In this document: positions 35,142 through 42,321 of the stretch, piece by piece | How positions within the stretch are numbered: position 1 is the first letter of the stretch | Layout of the letters: every line of letters begins with the position of its first letter | Assembly (NCBI RefSeq): GCF_026965555.1 | Contig: NZ_CP114040.1 | Location: forward strand, 10,990,001-11,054,000 | Source: Nannocystis punicea | Lineage (GTDB): Bacteria > Myxococcota_A > Polyangia > Nannocystales > Nannocystaceae | Length of the DNA: 64,000 nucleotides | Reading direction: 5' to 3' | Program-made: the position numbers and the translations under genes | Notes under the pieces: model-generated | Seen by the model: the letters and a program-made list of their open reading frames with translations, nothing else | What the model was told of the DNA's origin: nothing | Database searches by the model: none

Positions 35142-37148
35142 ATGCGCCTCCTCGACGCCCGCCGGCTGACCGGGGTCAACCTCGACCTGGACGGCCCGGG
35201 CGCGATCGCCGAGGTCGAGTTCGACGCCCGCGACGACGTCGCGCGGGCGATCGCCGTGTGGCAGGACGCGGTCGCGCAGGCGGCCCGCTTGCTCGGCTGG
35301 GACGCGCCCACGGTCGTGCGCCGGTGGACCGGCGATCGCGGCGCGGCGCTGGTGTTCCCGGCCCCGCCCGACGCCCTGTACGTCGCGGTCGACGTCACCG
35401 AGTGGGCCGTCGAGTGCGCCGCGCGGACCCTGGGCGGCGAGCCCCCGCGCGCGCTCGACGAGTTCGCGGCCGACCTGCTCGCCGCCCGCGAGCGCGAGCG
35501 CCTGGCCGTCCTGCCCGCCCTGCAGGCCGCCGCCGAGGCCCACTGCGTGCCGCTGCTGCTCGACGACGACCACCTCTCGCTCGGCGAGGGCGCCGCGTCG
35601 CGCACCTGGCCGCGGGCCCTCGCGCCGGCGCCCGAGGATGTCCCCTGGGACAGCCTGAGGCCGATCCCCGTCGCGCTCGTCACCGGCACCAACGGCAAGA
35701 CCACCACCGCGCGCCTGCTGGCGCGGATCGCCCGCACCGCCGGACATGTCCCCGGGAACACCTCCACCGACGGCCTCGTCGTCGCCGAGCAGCTGGTCGA
35801 AGCCGGCGACTGGACCGGCCCCGGCGCGGCGCGGATCGTCCTCCGCGACCCGCGGGTGACCCTCGCGGTGCTCGAGGTCGCCCGCGGCGGGATCCTCCGC
35901 CGCGGCCTCGCGGTCGACCGCTGCGACGCCGCCTGCATCACCAACGTCTCGGCCGACCACCTCGGCGAGCACGGCATCGACGACCTCGACGCCATGGCCC
36001 GCGTCAAGGCCGTCGTCACCCGCGTGGTCGCCCCCCACGGCCGCATCGTCCTCGGCGCCGACACCCCGGCCGCCGTGCCACCTGTCTCTTCGGGCATGCC
36101 CTCGACGACCTTGCCGATCGGCCAGGTCCCCGAGGACATGTCCTCGAAGACGCTCGAGGCAGGCTCCGCCTCGCCCGCCGCACTTTCGCACGTCGACGCC
36201 GGGCTCTCCGCGCCCGCGGGCGATGCCCTCGCCACCTCCCCCTCCCCCGGCGCTCCGCTCGACTCACCCACCGGCCCCGCGCTCGCCGCCTCGCACGCCG
36301 CGGCCGCGCCGACCGATTCACCTGTCCTTTCGGACATCCCGGCCAACCCCCTGCTGGCCCTGCCCGCGGAGGCGTTCCCGGCGCCGGTCGTGTGGTTCTC
36401 GCGCGACCCGCAGCACCCGCAGCTGCTGCGCCACCGCGCGGCCGGCGGCGAGGTGTGGTTCGTCTCGACCGCGGGCGAGCTCACCCGCGGCCGCGGCGGC
36501 GAGCCCGACGTCGCGCTCGTGCCGATCGACGAGCTACCGTTCTGCTTCGGCGGCGCCGCCACGCACAACGTCGCCAACGCGCTGGCCGCCGCGGCGCTGG
36601 CGGCCGCGCTGGGCCTGCCGGACGAGGCCATCGCGGCCGGCCTGCGCAGCTTCGTCGACAACCCGGGCCGCGCGCAGCTGGTGCGGCTCGACCACGCCAA
36701 GCTGTTCCTCGACTTCGCCCACAACCCCGCGGGCATCGCCGGGCTCGCGCCGCTGCTCGCGCAGATCCGCGCCGGCGCGCGTCTGCTGGTCAGCCTCGGC
36801 ATCGCCGGCGACCGGCGCGACGACGACATCCGCGACATCGCGCGCGCGGTCGCCTCTCTGGGGCCCGACCTGGTGCTGACCCGCGACCTCGAGCACTACC
36901 TGCGCGGACGGAGCCCGGGCGAGGTCCCAGCGCTGCTCGAGCAGAGCTTCGCCGGGCTCGGGATCGCATGCGAGCGCGTCGAGAGTGAGGTCGCGGCGAT
37001 CCGCCGCGGCCTGGAGTGGGCGCGGCCGGGCGACGTGATCGCGATCCTCGTCCACGTCGACCGCGACGAGGTCTGGGCCGAGCTGCGCGCGCGTGGGGTC
37101 ACACCCGAGTCCGGTCGGGATCGATCCGGGCACCCCGGACCGGCGTAA
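35142..37148 (+). CDS. Mur-ligase-type protein of the cyanophycin cluster, no ATP-grasp domain
   Basis: 668 residues. The C-terminal two thirds match the Mur-ligase half of cyanophycin synthetase: P-loop GTNGKTTT at 182-189, LEVARGGILRRGL, NVSADHLGEHGI, LDFAHNPAG and GIAGDRRDDDIRDIA. The N-terminal 170 residues do not look like ATP-grasp; a short conserved-looking part (NLDLDGPGAIAEVEFD) opens it. Between about 306 and 400 a Pro/Ser/Ala-rich insert with several dispersed palindromes interrupts the ligase core. It follows cphA by 21 bases. It may act with CphA or on a related polymer; the substrate is unknown. Confidence 0.85.
   Translation: MRLLDARRLTGVNLDLDGPGAIAEVEFDARDDVARAIAVWQDAVAQAARLLGWDAPTVVRRWTGDRGAALVFPAPPDALYVAVDVTEWAVECAARTLGGEPPRALDEFAADLLAARERERLAVLPALQAAAEAHCVPLLLDDDHLSLGEGAASRTWPRALAPAPEDVPWDSLRPIPVALVTGTNGKTTTARLLARIARTAGHVPGNTSTDGLVVAEQLVEAGDWTGPGAARIVLRDPRVTLAVLEVARGGILRRGLAVDRCDAACITNVSADHLGEHGIDDLDAMARVKAVVTRVVAPHGRIVLGADTPAAVPPVSSGMPSTTLPIGQVPEDMSSKTLEAGSASPAALSHVDAGLSAPAGDALATSPSPGAPLDSPTGPALAASHAAAAPTDSPVLSDIPANPLLALPAEAFPAPVVWFSRDPQHPQLLRHRAAGGEVWFVSTAGELTRGRGGEPDVALVPIDELPFCFGGAATHNVANALAAAALAAALGLPDEAIAAGLRSFVDNPGRAQLVRLDHAKLFLDFAHNPAGIAGLAPLLAQIRAGARLLVSLGIAGDRRDDDIRDIARAVASLGPDLVLTRDLEHYLRGRSPGEVPALLEQSFAGLGIACERVESEVAAIRRGLEWARPGDVIAILVHVDRDEVWAELRARGVTPESGRDRSGHPGPA
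35637..35762. repeat. Two dispersed palindromes near the Mur-ligase P-loop
   Basis: GATGTCCCCTGGGACAGCC (35637-35655, encoding DVPWDSL) and GGACATGTCCCCGGGAACACC (35742-35762, encoding GHVPGNTS) flank the GTNGKT motif and are translated in frame. Confidence 0.7.
36080..36339. repeat. Dispersed palindromes within the Mur-ligase insert
   Basis: ACCTGTCTCTTCGGGCATGCC (36080), a GGACATGTCC core around 36134, and ACCTGTCCTTTCGGACATCC (36320) bound or fill the low-complexity insert of the ligase. Confidence 0.7.
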
Positions 37149-37219
37149 GAGCGTGACTGCCTCGCACGCTCGCCATGCTTGACGCGCACGCATACGCCCG
37201 AGCATATAGTCCAGCACCC

Positions 37220-37822
37220 GTGTCACGGCTGGGCCCAAGCTCGCCCCCCGGTCCTTCGGGCCCGCGAACCGAGCGCAGCGACGTCGAACTCCTCGCCGCC
37301 ATGGCGTGCGGCGACAGCGACTCGCTCGGCGACCTGCACGACCGCTACGCCGGCCTCCTCCTGGCCACGGCGATCCGGATCCTCGGCAACCGCCGCGAGG
37401 CCGAGGACCTCGTGCACGACGTGCTGATGGAGGTCTGGCAGAAGTGCACCGACTACGACCCCGAGCGCGGCAGCGTGCGCACGTGGATCCTCGTCCGGCT
37501 GCGCAGCCGTGCCCTCGACCGCTGCCGCCGGGCCGGCCGCTTCCGCGTCGAGACCCTCGAGGGGCGCGACCTCGACGACCTCGGCCAGGCCGGCGGCGAC
37601 GAGCCCGGCCAGAGCCTCGACCACGCTCGCGTGCGCCGCGCACTGCTCGAGCTGCCGGCGGCGCAGCGCCAGGTGCTCGAGCTGGCCTACTTCGACGGCC
37701 TGTCGGCCAGCGAGATCGCCGAGCGACTCGCCGTTCCGATCGGCACCGTCAAGTCGCGGACCGCCGCCGGCCTCGCCAAGCTGCGCGCCGCCCTTCATGC
37801 TGAAGACAGGGGGGACCGATGA
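37220..37822 (+). CDS. ECF-type RNA polymerase sigma factor
   Basis: About 200 residues from a GTG. Region 2 (VELLAAMACGDSDSLGDLHDRYAGLLLATAIRI... with VHDVLMEVWQKC) and region 4 (LPAAQRQVLELAYFDGLSASEIAERLAVPIGTVKSRT) are clear. An ATG 15 codons upstream is possible. TTGACG at 37179 and TATAGT at 37205, spaced widely, may be its own promoter and would leave almost no leader. It overlaps a ChrR-like cupin gene by four bases, so the pair is a sigma/anti-sigma module. Confidence 0.93.
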   Translation: MSRLGPSSPPGPSGPRTERSDVELLAAMACGDSDSLGDLHDRYAGLLLATAIRILGNRREAEDLVHDVLMEVWQKCTDYDPERGSVRTWILVRLRSRALDRCRRAGRFRVETLEGRDLDDLGQAGGDEPGQSLDHARVRRALLELPAAQRQVLELAYFDGLSASEIAERLAVPIGTVKSRTAAGLAKLRAALHAEDRGDR

Positions 37823-38457
37823 CCGGCCGCGACCGCGAAGACCCGCCGCCGGACTCCCAGCCCCGGCTGCAGGAGGATGGCCTGAAGGACATGCCCCTTT
37901 GGGCAGCCGAGGAAGACATGCCGGACGCCGCCGTCGCCGAGGCCTTCACCGCCCTCTCGCTCGCCCTGTCGCCGACTCCGGCGGCCGCCGGCGGCCGCGC
38001 GCGCCTGCTCGCCGCGGCGACGACGCCCGCGGCCCGCTTCAGCCCGTTCGTCGCCCGCCTGGCGCGTCTCCTCGACGTCGCCCACGAGCGCGTCCGCCAG
38101 CTGCTCGTCAGCCTCACGCGTCCGGACGCGTGGGAGCACGTGCTGCCCAGCGTCGAGCTGTTCCACCTCGAGGGCGGTCCGGCCACCGTCGGCGCCGACG
38201 TCGGGTTCGTCCGCGTCGCCGCCGGCGCCCACTTCCCGCACCACCGCCACCTCGGCGACGAGCACGTGCTCGTGCTGCAGGGCGGCTTCGTCGAGGACGA
38301 CGGCACCGTCGTCCGCGCCGGCGCCAGCTGCTTCCGCGCGGCCGACACCGCCCACAGCCTCACCGCCCTGCCCGAGCAGGACCTCCTGTACGCGGTGGTG
38401 GTCTTCGGCGTCGAGTTCCCCGGCCTGCCCCCGCGCCCCGAGCCGCCTGCCCCATAG
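37819..38457 (+). CDS. ChrR-like cupin anti-sigma factor
   Basis: 212 residues, ATGA-overlapped with the ECF gene. The C-terminal cupin carries His142, His144, Glu148 and His179 (HHRHLGDEHVLVLQGGF ... TAHS), the ligand set of the ChrR cupin-like domain that senses singlet oxygen or organic peroxide. The usual N-terminal zinc-binding HxxxCxxC of ChrR is not seen; instead residues 15-40 include sequence encoded by a dispersed palindrome (LKDMPLWAAEEDMPD). Likely holds the sigma factor inactive until oxidative damage; the exact signal is inferred. Confidence 0.85.
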   Translation: MTGRDREDPPPDSQPRLQEDGLKDMPLWAAEEDMPDAAVAEAFTALSLALSPTPAAAGGRARLLAAATTPAARFSPFVARLARLLDVAHERVRQLLVSLTRPDAWEHVLPSVELFHLEGGPATVGADVGFVRVAAGAHFPHHRHLGDEHVLVLQGGFVEDDGTVVRAGASCFRAADTAHSLTALPEQDLLYAVVVFGVEFPGLPPRPEPPAP

Positions 38458-38504
38458 AACATGTCCTCTCGGACATGCCTCGGCACATGTCCCTTAAAAC
38501 ATGT
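38458..38504. repeat. Two dispersed palindromes after the ChrR gene
   Basis: AACATGTCCTCTCGGACATGCC begins right at the stop codon, and ACATGTCCCTTAAAACATGT follows. They separate the ECF operon from the convergent globin gene. Confidence 0.75.
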
Positions 38505-38579
38505 CGCCGAAGCCATCTCCTGTGCTTCGCGCTCCCGGGCGTCGCCCCGGACCTGGGGCGGCCGCCCCCCGACGGCGCT

Positions 38580-38966
38580 CTAGCCGCTGTTCCTCAGGAA
38601 GGTGGCGGTGTCGGCGAAGAACCCCCGCAGCGTCGCCGTCGCCCCCGGCTCGAGCTGGACCTCGGCGAGCGCGGCCTCCATCAGCGCGACCCAGCGATCG
38701 CGGGCGCGCTGGTCGAGCTTGAACGGCATGTGCCTGGCCCGCAGCCGCGGATGGCCCCGCTGCGCGATGTAGCGCTGCGGCCCGCCGAATCGACCGACCA
38801 GGAAGTCGCGCAGGCGGGCCTCGGCCCCGACCATGTCGTGACGCGGGTACATCGGTCCGAGGATGTCGTCGTCGGACACACGGCGGTAAAAGGCCGCCAC
38901 CAGCCGCGCAAAGCCCTCTTCGCCGATCCGGGCATAGATCTCGTCTTCCGGCGCCAGCTCGCTCAT
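38580..38966 (-). CDS. Group II truncated hemoglobin
   Basis: 128 residues from MSELAPEDEIYARIG. The run GGPQRYIAQRGHPRLRARHMPF and RDRWVALM are characteristic of group II (trHbO-like) globins, with the proximal His in RARH and the conserved Trp in RDRW. Heme protein linked to oxygen or redox chemistry. Upstream in-frame sequence on the minus strand is antisense of the kinase-like gene and was excluded. This is the second globin of the window, from a different group than the one at 22.4 kb. Confidence 0.92.
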   Translation of the reverse strand: MSELAPEDEIYARIGEEGFARLVAAFYRRVSDDDILGPMYPRHDMVGAEARLRDFLVGRFGGPQRYIAQRGHPRLRARHMPFKLDQRARDRWVALMEAALAEVQLEPGATATLRGFFADTATFLRNSG

Positions 38967-39248
38967 CGGCCGCAGTGTGCCACGAGCGCACGCCGCATCA
39001 TGCGTCGCGCACCGTGAGACAGGTGCGAAGCCCCCTGCGCCGCCGGGCCGATCGCCGTGAGCACCGCCATCGGCCGCGTGAACAAACCCCGGGCCGCGCC
39101 CACCCGGAAGTTCGCCGGATCGCGGTGTCCCCGGCCCGGCGGGCTCGACCTGTCCCAAGGGAGGGGCTGGCCGTCCGCGGCGGGCGCCCCGCCCCTCCTG
39201 CGTCGAGTTCTCCCGCGTGCGACGGACCCCGTGGTAGCCTGGAGGCAG

Positions 39249-40157
39249 GTGCAGAGCCTGGTGCAGGACGAAGAGGACACCCTCGAAACGGGCACTCTCG
39301 TCGCGACCTACTTCCGCGTGCTCGAGTTCATCGGCCCCGCCAACTTCGGCGAGCTTTACCGCGGCGAGCACATCCAGATGGGCAGCCGCTGCGCCGTGCG
39401 GGTGCTGAGCCCGCAGTGGAAGAGCCTCGTGCGCGGCGACGAGGACGTCGACCGCTTCCGCCGCATGGCCCGCGCCGCCAGCGACACCTCGCACCCCAAC
39501 ATCGCGCAGGTGTTCGACGGCGGCCGGCTGGCCGACGGCCGCCTGTTCCTCGTCACCGAGCTGCTGGTCGGCCGCAGCCTCTTCGAAGAAGTCTCCGAGC
39601 GGCGCTACCTGCCGGTCCTGCGGGCCGCGCGGATCCTCCGCGACGTCGCCCGGGCCGTGCGCGCCGCCCACAACGCCGGCCAGGTCCACCGCGACCTCAA
39701 GGCCGAGAACATCATGCTCGTGCCGCTGCCCGACGGCGACGGCGAGGCCGTGCAGGTGCTCGACTTCGGCATCGCCGCCTGGGCCGAGGCCGAGGCGCGC
39801 AAGCAGAACCCCGGCGCCTTCGTCGCCACGCCCGAGTACATGGCCCCCGAGCAAGTCCTGGGCAAGCCCGCCAGCCCGCTGTTCGACATCTACGCCATGG
39901 GCGTGATGCTGTTCGAGGCCCTCGTCGGCGAGACCCCGTTCTCCGGCAACCCGCAGACGCTGATGAAGGCCAAGGTGTCCCGCCCCGCGCCCGCGCTCGC
40001 CAGCAAGCTGCCCGGCATGCCGCGCCGCCTGAGCGAGCTGGTCGACGATTGCCTCCACACGGACCCGGCCCTGCGCCCCCAGAGCGCCAACGAGTTCGTG
40101 GTCCGCATCGAGGAGATCCTCCGCACCTTGAACCGCACCTCGGGACCGCAGACATGA
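39249..40157 (+). CDS. Protein kinase-like protein lacking the usual Lys/Glu pair
   Basis: 302 residues from GTG (a second in-frame GTG four codons on). Kinase fold of the PknB type: glycine loop IGPANFGELYRG (28-39), HRDLKAEN (147-154), LDFG (171-174) and MAPEQV. The beta-3 lysine is replaced by Arg51 (CAVRVL) and the helix-C glutamate position of RFLREA-type kinases reads RFRRMA with Met73. No membrane span or extracellular domain follows. It may be a pseudokinase or an atypical kinase. It overlaps the next lipoprotein gene by ATGA. Confidence 0.88.
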   Translation: MQSLVQDEEDTLETGTLVATYFRVLEFIGPANFGELYRGEHIQMGSRCAVRVLSPQWKSLVRGDEDVDRFRRMARAASDTSHPNIAQVFDGGRLADGRLFLVTELLVGRSLFEEVSERRYLPVLRAARILRDVARAVRAAHNAGQVHRDLKAENIMLVPLPDGDGEAVQVLDFGIAAWAEAEARKQNPGAFVATPEYMAPEQVLGKPASPLFDIYAMGVMLFEALVGETPFSGNPQTLMKAKVSRPAPALASKLPGMPRRLSELVDDCLHTDPALRPQSANEFVVRIEEILRTLNRTSGPQT

Positions 40158-41377
40158 GCCCGCGGGCCGCCGCCGGCCGCCCCGCTCCCCCTGTCCCGAA
40201 GCACATGTTCAATGGGGCCTGTCCTCCCGGACCTGCCCTCGAGGCCAGCCCCACGCGCCCCGCCGAGACCCGATTCGCGCCCCTCGTCGCGTCTCGCCTC
40301 GCGCACCTTGCCGCGTCGCTCACCCCGCCTCGAATCGCGCCCCCCGCCCCCTCGCTCGTCCCGCCTCGAATCGCGTCCTCCGCCCCCTCGCTCCCCTCGC
40401 CTCCTCTCGCGCACTCCGCCGTCTCGCTCGTCCCGCCTCGAATCGCGCCCCCCGCGTATCGCTTCGCTCTCGCGATCCTTCTGTCCCTCGGGGCATGTTC
40501 TTCGAGCCCTGTCCCTTCCGACAGCCCCGGCGCCGGCAGCCCCGCGGTCGCCCCGGTCGCCGCCGCCGGCGAGTGCCCCGAGTTCACCGTGGCGCCGAGC
40601 CCCGGCGCGCTCACCCCCCCGGAGATCGTCGAGGCCTCGGGCCTGGCCGCCAGCCGGCGCAACCCCGGCGTCCTGTGGACCCACAACGACTCCGACGCGA
40701 ACGGCCCCCTCGTCTACGCCTTCGCGGTCGACGGCGCGCGCTACCTCGGCCGCTGGCGCCTCGACGGCGCCGAGGTCCATGACTGGGAGGACATGGCCCT
40801 CGGGCCAGGCAAGGACGGCAGCGACGCCCTCTACATCGGCGACATCGGCGACAACCTGCGCAAGCGGCCGGACGTCGTCGTCTACCGCGTCGCCGAGCCG
40901 ACCGTCGACCTCGCCGCCGCCGCCGCCGAGCACCGCTTACCCGGCGTCGAGCGGCTCGTCTTCACCTACCCGGGCGGCCAGGCCCACAACGCCGAGACCT
41001 TGCTCGTCGACCCTGTCCGCGGGGACATGTGCATCGTCACCAAGGGCCGCGGCGGCGCCTCGGTGTTCTGCGCCGCCGCTCCGCTGAGCTCGGGCGAGCT
41101 CAAGGCCGCCGGCGAGCTCGGCGCGCTCGGCCTCGCCACCGGCGGCGCAGTCAGCCGCGACGGCACTCTGGTCGCCGTCCGCACCTACCTCGCCGCCCGC
41201 CTGTGGCGCCGCGATCCGGCCCGCCCGCTCGCCGAGGCGTTCCGCGGCCCCGACTGCGACCTCTCGATGGCGCTCGAGCGCCAGGGCGAGGCCTTCACCT
41301 TCGCCGCCGAAGGCGACGGCTACTACACAATCAGCGAAGGCCTCGCCCCGACCCTGCACGCCTACGCGCCCCGCTGA
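40154..41377 (+). CDS. Lipoprotein with displaced signal peptide
   Basis: 407 residues if read from the ATG overlapping the kinase stop. The true export signal appears only at 102-115 (YRFALAILLSLGAC), preceded by about 100 residues of Pro/Ser/Ala-rich sequence built from 36-bp tandem repeats and palindromes. No ATG, GTG or TTG in frame lies close to the signal. The mature part (about 130-407: GLAASRRNPGVLWTHNDSD, DWEDMALGPG, YIGDIGDN, DAETLL-like AHNAETLLVDP) resembles a beta-propeller of secreted proteins of unknown function. The lipobox itself is encoded by a dispersed palindrome at 40481-40500. Confidence 0.75.
   Translation: MSPRAAAGRPAPPVPKHMFNGACPPGPALEASPTRPAETRFAPLVASRLAHLAASLTPPRIAPPAPSLVPPRIASSAPSLPSPPLAHSAVSLVPPRIAPPAYRFALAILLSLGACSSSPVPSDSPGAGSPAVAPVAAAGECPEFTVAPSPGALTPPEIVEASGLAASRRNPGVLWTHNDSDANGPLVYAFAVDGARYLGRWRLDGAEVHDWEDMALGPGKDGSDALYIGDIGDNLRKRPDVVVYRVAEPTVDLAAAAAEHRLPGVERLVFTYPGGQAHNAETLLVDPVRGDMCIVTKGRGGASVFCAAAPLSSGELKAAGELGALGLATGGAVSRDGTLVAVRTYLAARLWRRDPARPLAEAFRGPDCDLSMALERQGEAFTFAAEGDGYYTISEGLAPTLHAYAPR
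40190..40237. repeat. Two dispersed palindromes at the lipoprotein start
   Basis: CCTGTCCCGAAGCACATG at 40190 and GCCTGTCCTCCCGGACCTGCC at 40217, within the first 30 codons. Confidence 0.6.
40280..40459 (+). repeat. 36-bp tandem repeat, four to five units
   Basis: Units at 40316, 40352, 40388 and 40424 each encode a 12-residue block like SLVPPRIAPPAP; a weaker unit begins at 40280. The third unit is the most changed. The array lies in frame just before the signal peptide. Confidence 0.88.
40481..40522. repeat. Dispersed palindromes encoding the lipobox
   Basis: CTGTCCCTCGGGGCATGTTC (40481-40500) encodes LSLGACS, and CCTGTCCCTTCCGACAGCC follows at about 40508. A further copy, CCTGTCCGCGGGGACATGTG, lies at 41012-41031. 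Confidence 0.65.
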
Positions 41378-41427
41378 GCCGGACACCGACGCGGCCACTA
41401 CGTCCGCACCCAGCGGCATCGCGCCGC

Positions 41428-41688
41428 ATGAGCCGTCCACGGACCACCCGCAACACCGCCGCGAAGTCGGACGATGATGCTCGCGCTGTCGAGCAGCTCC
41501 TGCGCCGACACCAGGAGCTCGCACACATCCGCGTCCGGCATCGCGCCCCGCTCATCACCCGCGAGTCCGGCCCCGCCGACGATCCGGGCCGCGTCGCCGC
41601 CAACTTGTGGCAGCTGGAGATGGCTACCCCCACCGGCCGCTGGGAACCAACTCCCTTCCGCGCCGCCGCGACGAGCTCCTCGGGATGA
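41428..41688 (+). CDS. Small hypothetical protein (86 residues)
   Basis: MSRPRTTRNTAAKS opening, then a helical AVEQLLRRHQELAHIRVRHR segment, LITRESGPADDPGRVAANLWQLEM and TGRWEPTPFR. The ending resembles short conserved hypothetical proteins I have met in other bacteria with the GRWEPTPFR motif, but I cannot name the family. No export signal. It lies 50 bases after the lipoprotein and convergent with the DUF2141 gene. Confidence 0.6.
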   Translation: MSRPRTTRNTAAKSDDDARAVEQLLRRHQELAHIRVRHRAPLITRESGPADDPGRVAANLWQLEMATPTGRWEPTPFRAAATSSSG

Positions 41689-41748
41689 CCGCGTCTTGAC
41701 TTCGCGTCCCCCACCGCCGACGAGCGACGCCCTCTCGCTGCTCTTCAA

Positions 41749-42183
41749 CTACAAATACAGGATCGTCACTCGCTGCACTGTCCCGTCGGCGCCGATGTTG
41801 AACTTCGCGTCGCGGTACTTCGGCGGCCCGAGCCGGCCCTTCGCGTTGTTCGAGGCCGCGTACCCCTCCTTGGGCATCCCCACCCAGTTCGTGTCCATCG
41901 CGTTGTTGCCGTTCTCGTCGTGCACGATCGCAAACGCGTACTCGCCGGAAGGCAGCGGCAGGTCGATGCGCGCCTGCCCGGCGGAGACCTTCGCCACCGC
42001 CGTCTTCCACGCCTTGTTCGGCTCGCCGGGGAAGCCGTCGGCGCCGCGGAACAGCGCCAGCAACACCTGCCCGTCGTCGCTGCGGAACCCGCTCATCCGG
42101 ATCGACAGCTCGCTCTCCCCTCCCGCCGGAGCCGCGGCGACGAGGAGCGCGAGGATGCACGTGAGCGAGCTTTGTGCCAGCAT
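41749..42183 (-). CDS. DUF2141 exported protein
   Basis: 144 residues with a signal peptide (LTCILALLVAAAPAGG, about 7-22). The mature domain matches DUF2141: MSGFRSDDGQVLLALFRGADGFP, PSGEYAFAIVHDENGNNAMDTN, VGMPKEGYAASNNAKGR..PPKYRDAKF. Family function is unknown; homologues are small periplasmic beta-sandwich proteins. It diverges from a CarH-like light/B12 regulator, with two palindromic sites between them, so it may be under that regulator's control. Confidence 0.9.
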   Translation of the reverse strand: MLAQSSLTCILALLVAAAPAGGESELSIRMSGFRSDDGQVLLALFRGADGFPGEPNKAWKTAVAKVSAGQARIDLPLPSGEYAFAIVHDENGNNAMDTNWVGMPKEGYAASNNAKGRLGPPKYRDAKFNIGADGTVQRVTILYL

Positions 42184-42215
42184 GACGGACCACGATCGCA
42201 GGCAGGGGAGGGTCG

Positions 42216-42231
42216 CTGCAAGCGGTTGCAG
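42216..42231. promoter_or_regulatory. Short palindrome, possible second CarH-like operator
   Basis: CTGCAA-GCGG-TTGCAG, perfect 6-bp arms, lies 33 bases from the DUF2141 start. It shares the GCAA/TTGC core with the larger site at 42259. Confidence 0.4.
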
Positions 42232-42258
42232 GCCGCCCTGGATCGCAGTATACAAGCT

Positions 42259-42288
42259 TTGCGGAGAGTTGCGAGCAACCTTCCGCAA
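42259..42288. promoter_or_regulatory. 30-bp inverted repeat between DUF2141 and the CarH-like gene
   Basis: Arms TTGCGGA-GA-GTTGC and GCAAC-CT-TCCGCAA around a central GA pair at 12 of 14 positions. It ends 33 bases before the regulator's GTG. Location and symmetry fit an autoregulatory operator for a MerR-type oligomer. Confidence 0.6.
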
Positions 42289-42321
42289 GCCCTGAACCTG
42301 TCGACCGAGTTCCGCGACCTC

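Noticed and set aside
41029..41427. Upstream extension of the 86-residue protein into the lipoprotein gene
   Set aside because: The extension is a shadow frame of the lipoprotein; the ATG at 41428 gives a self-contained protein.
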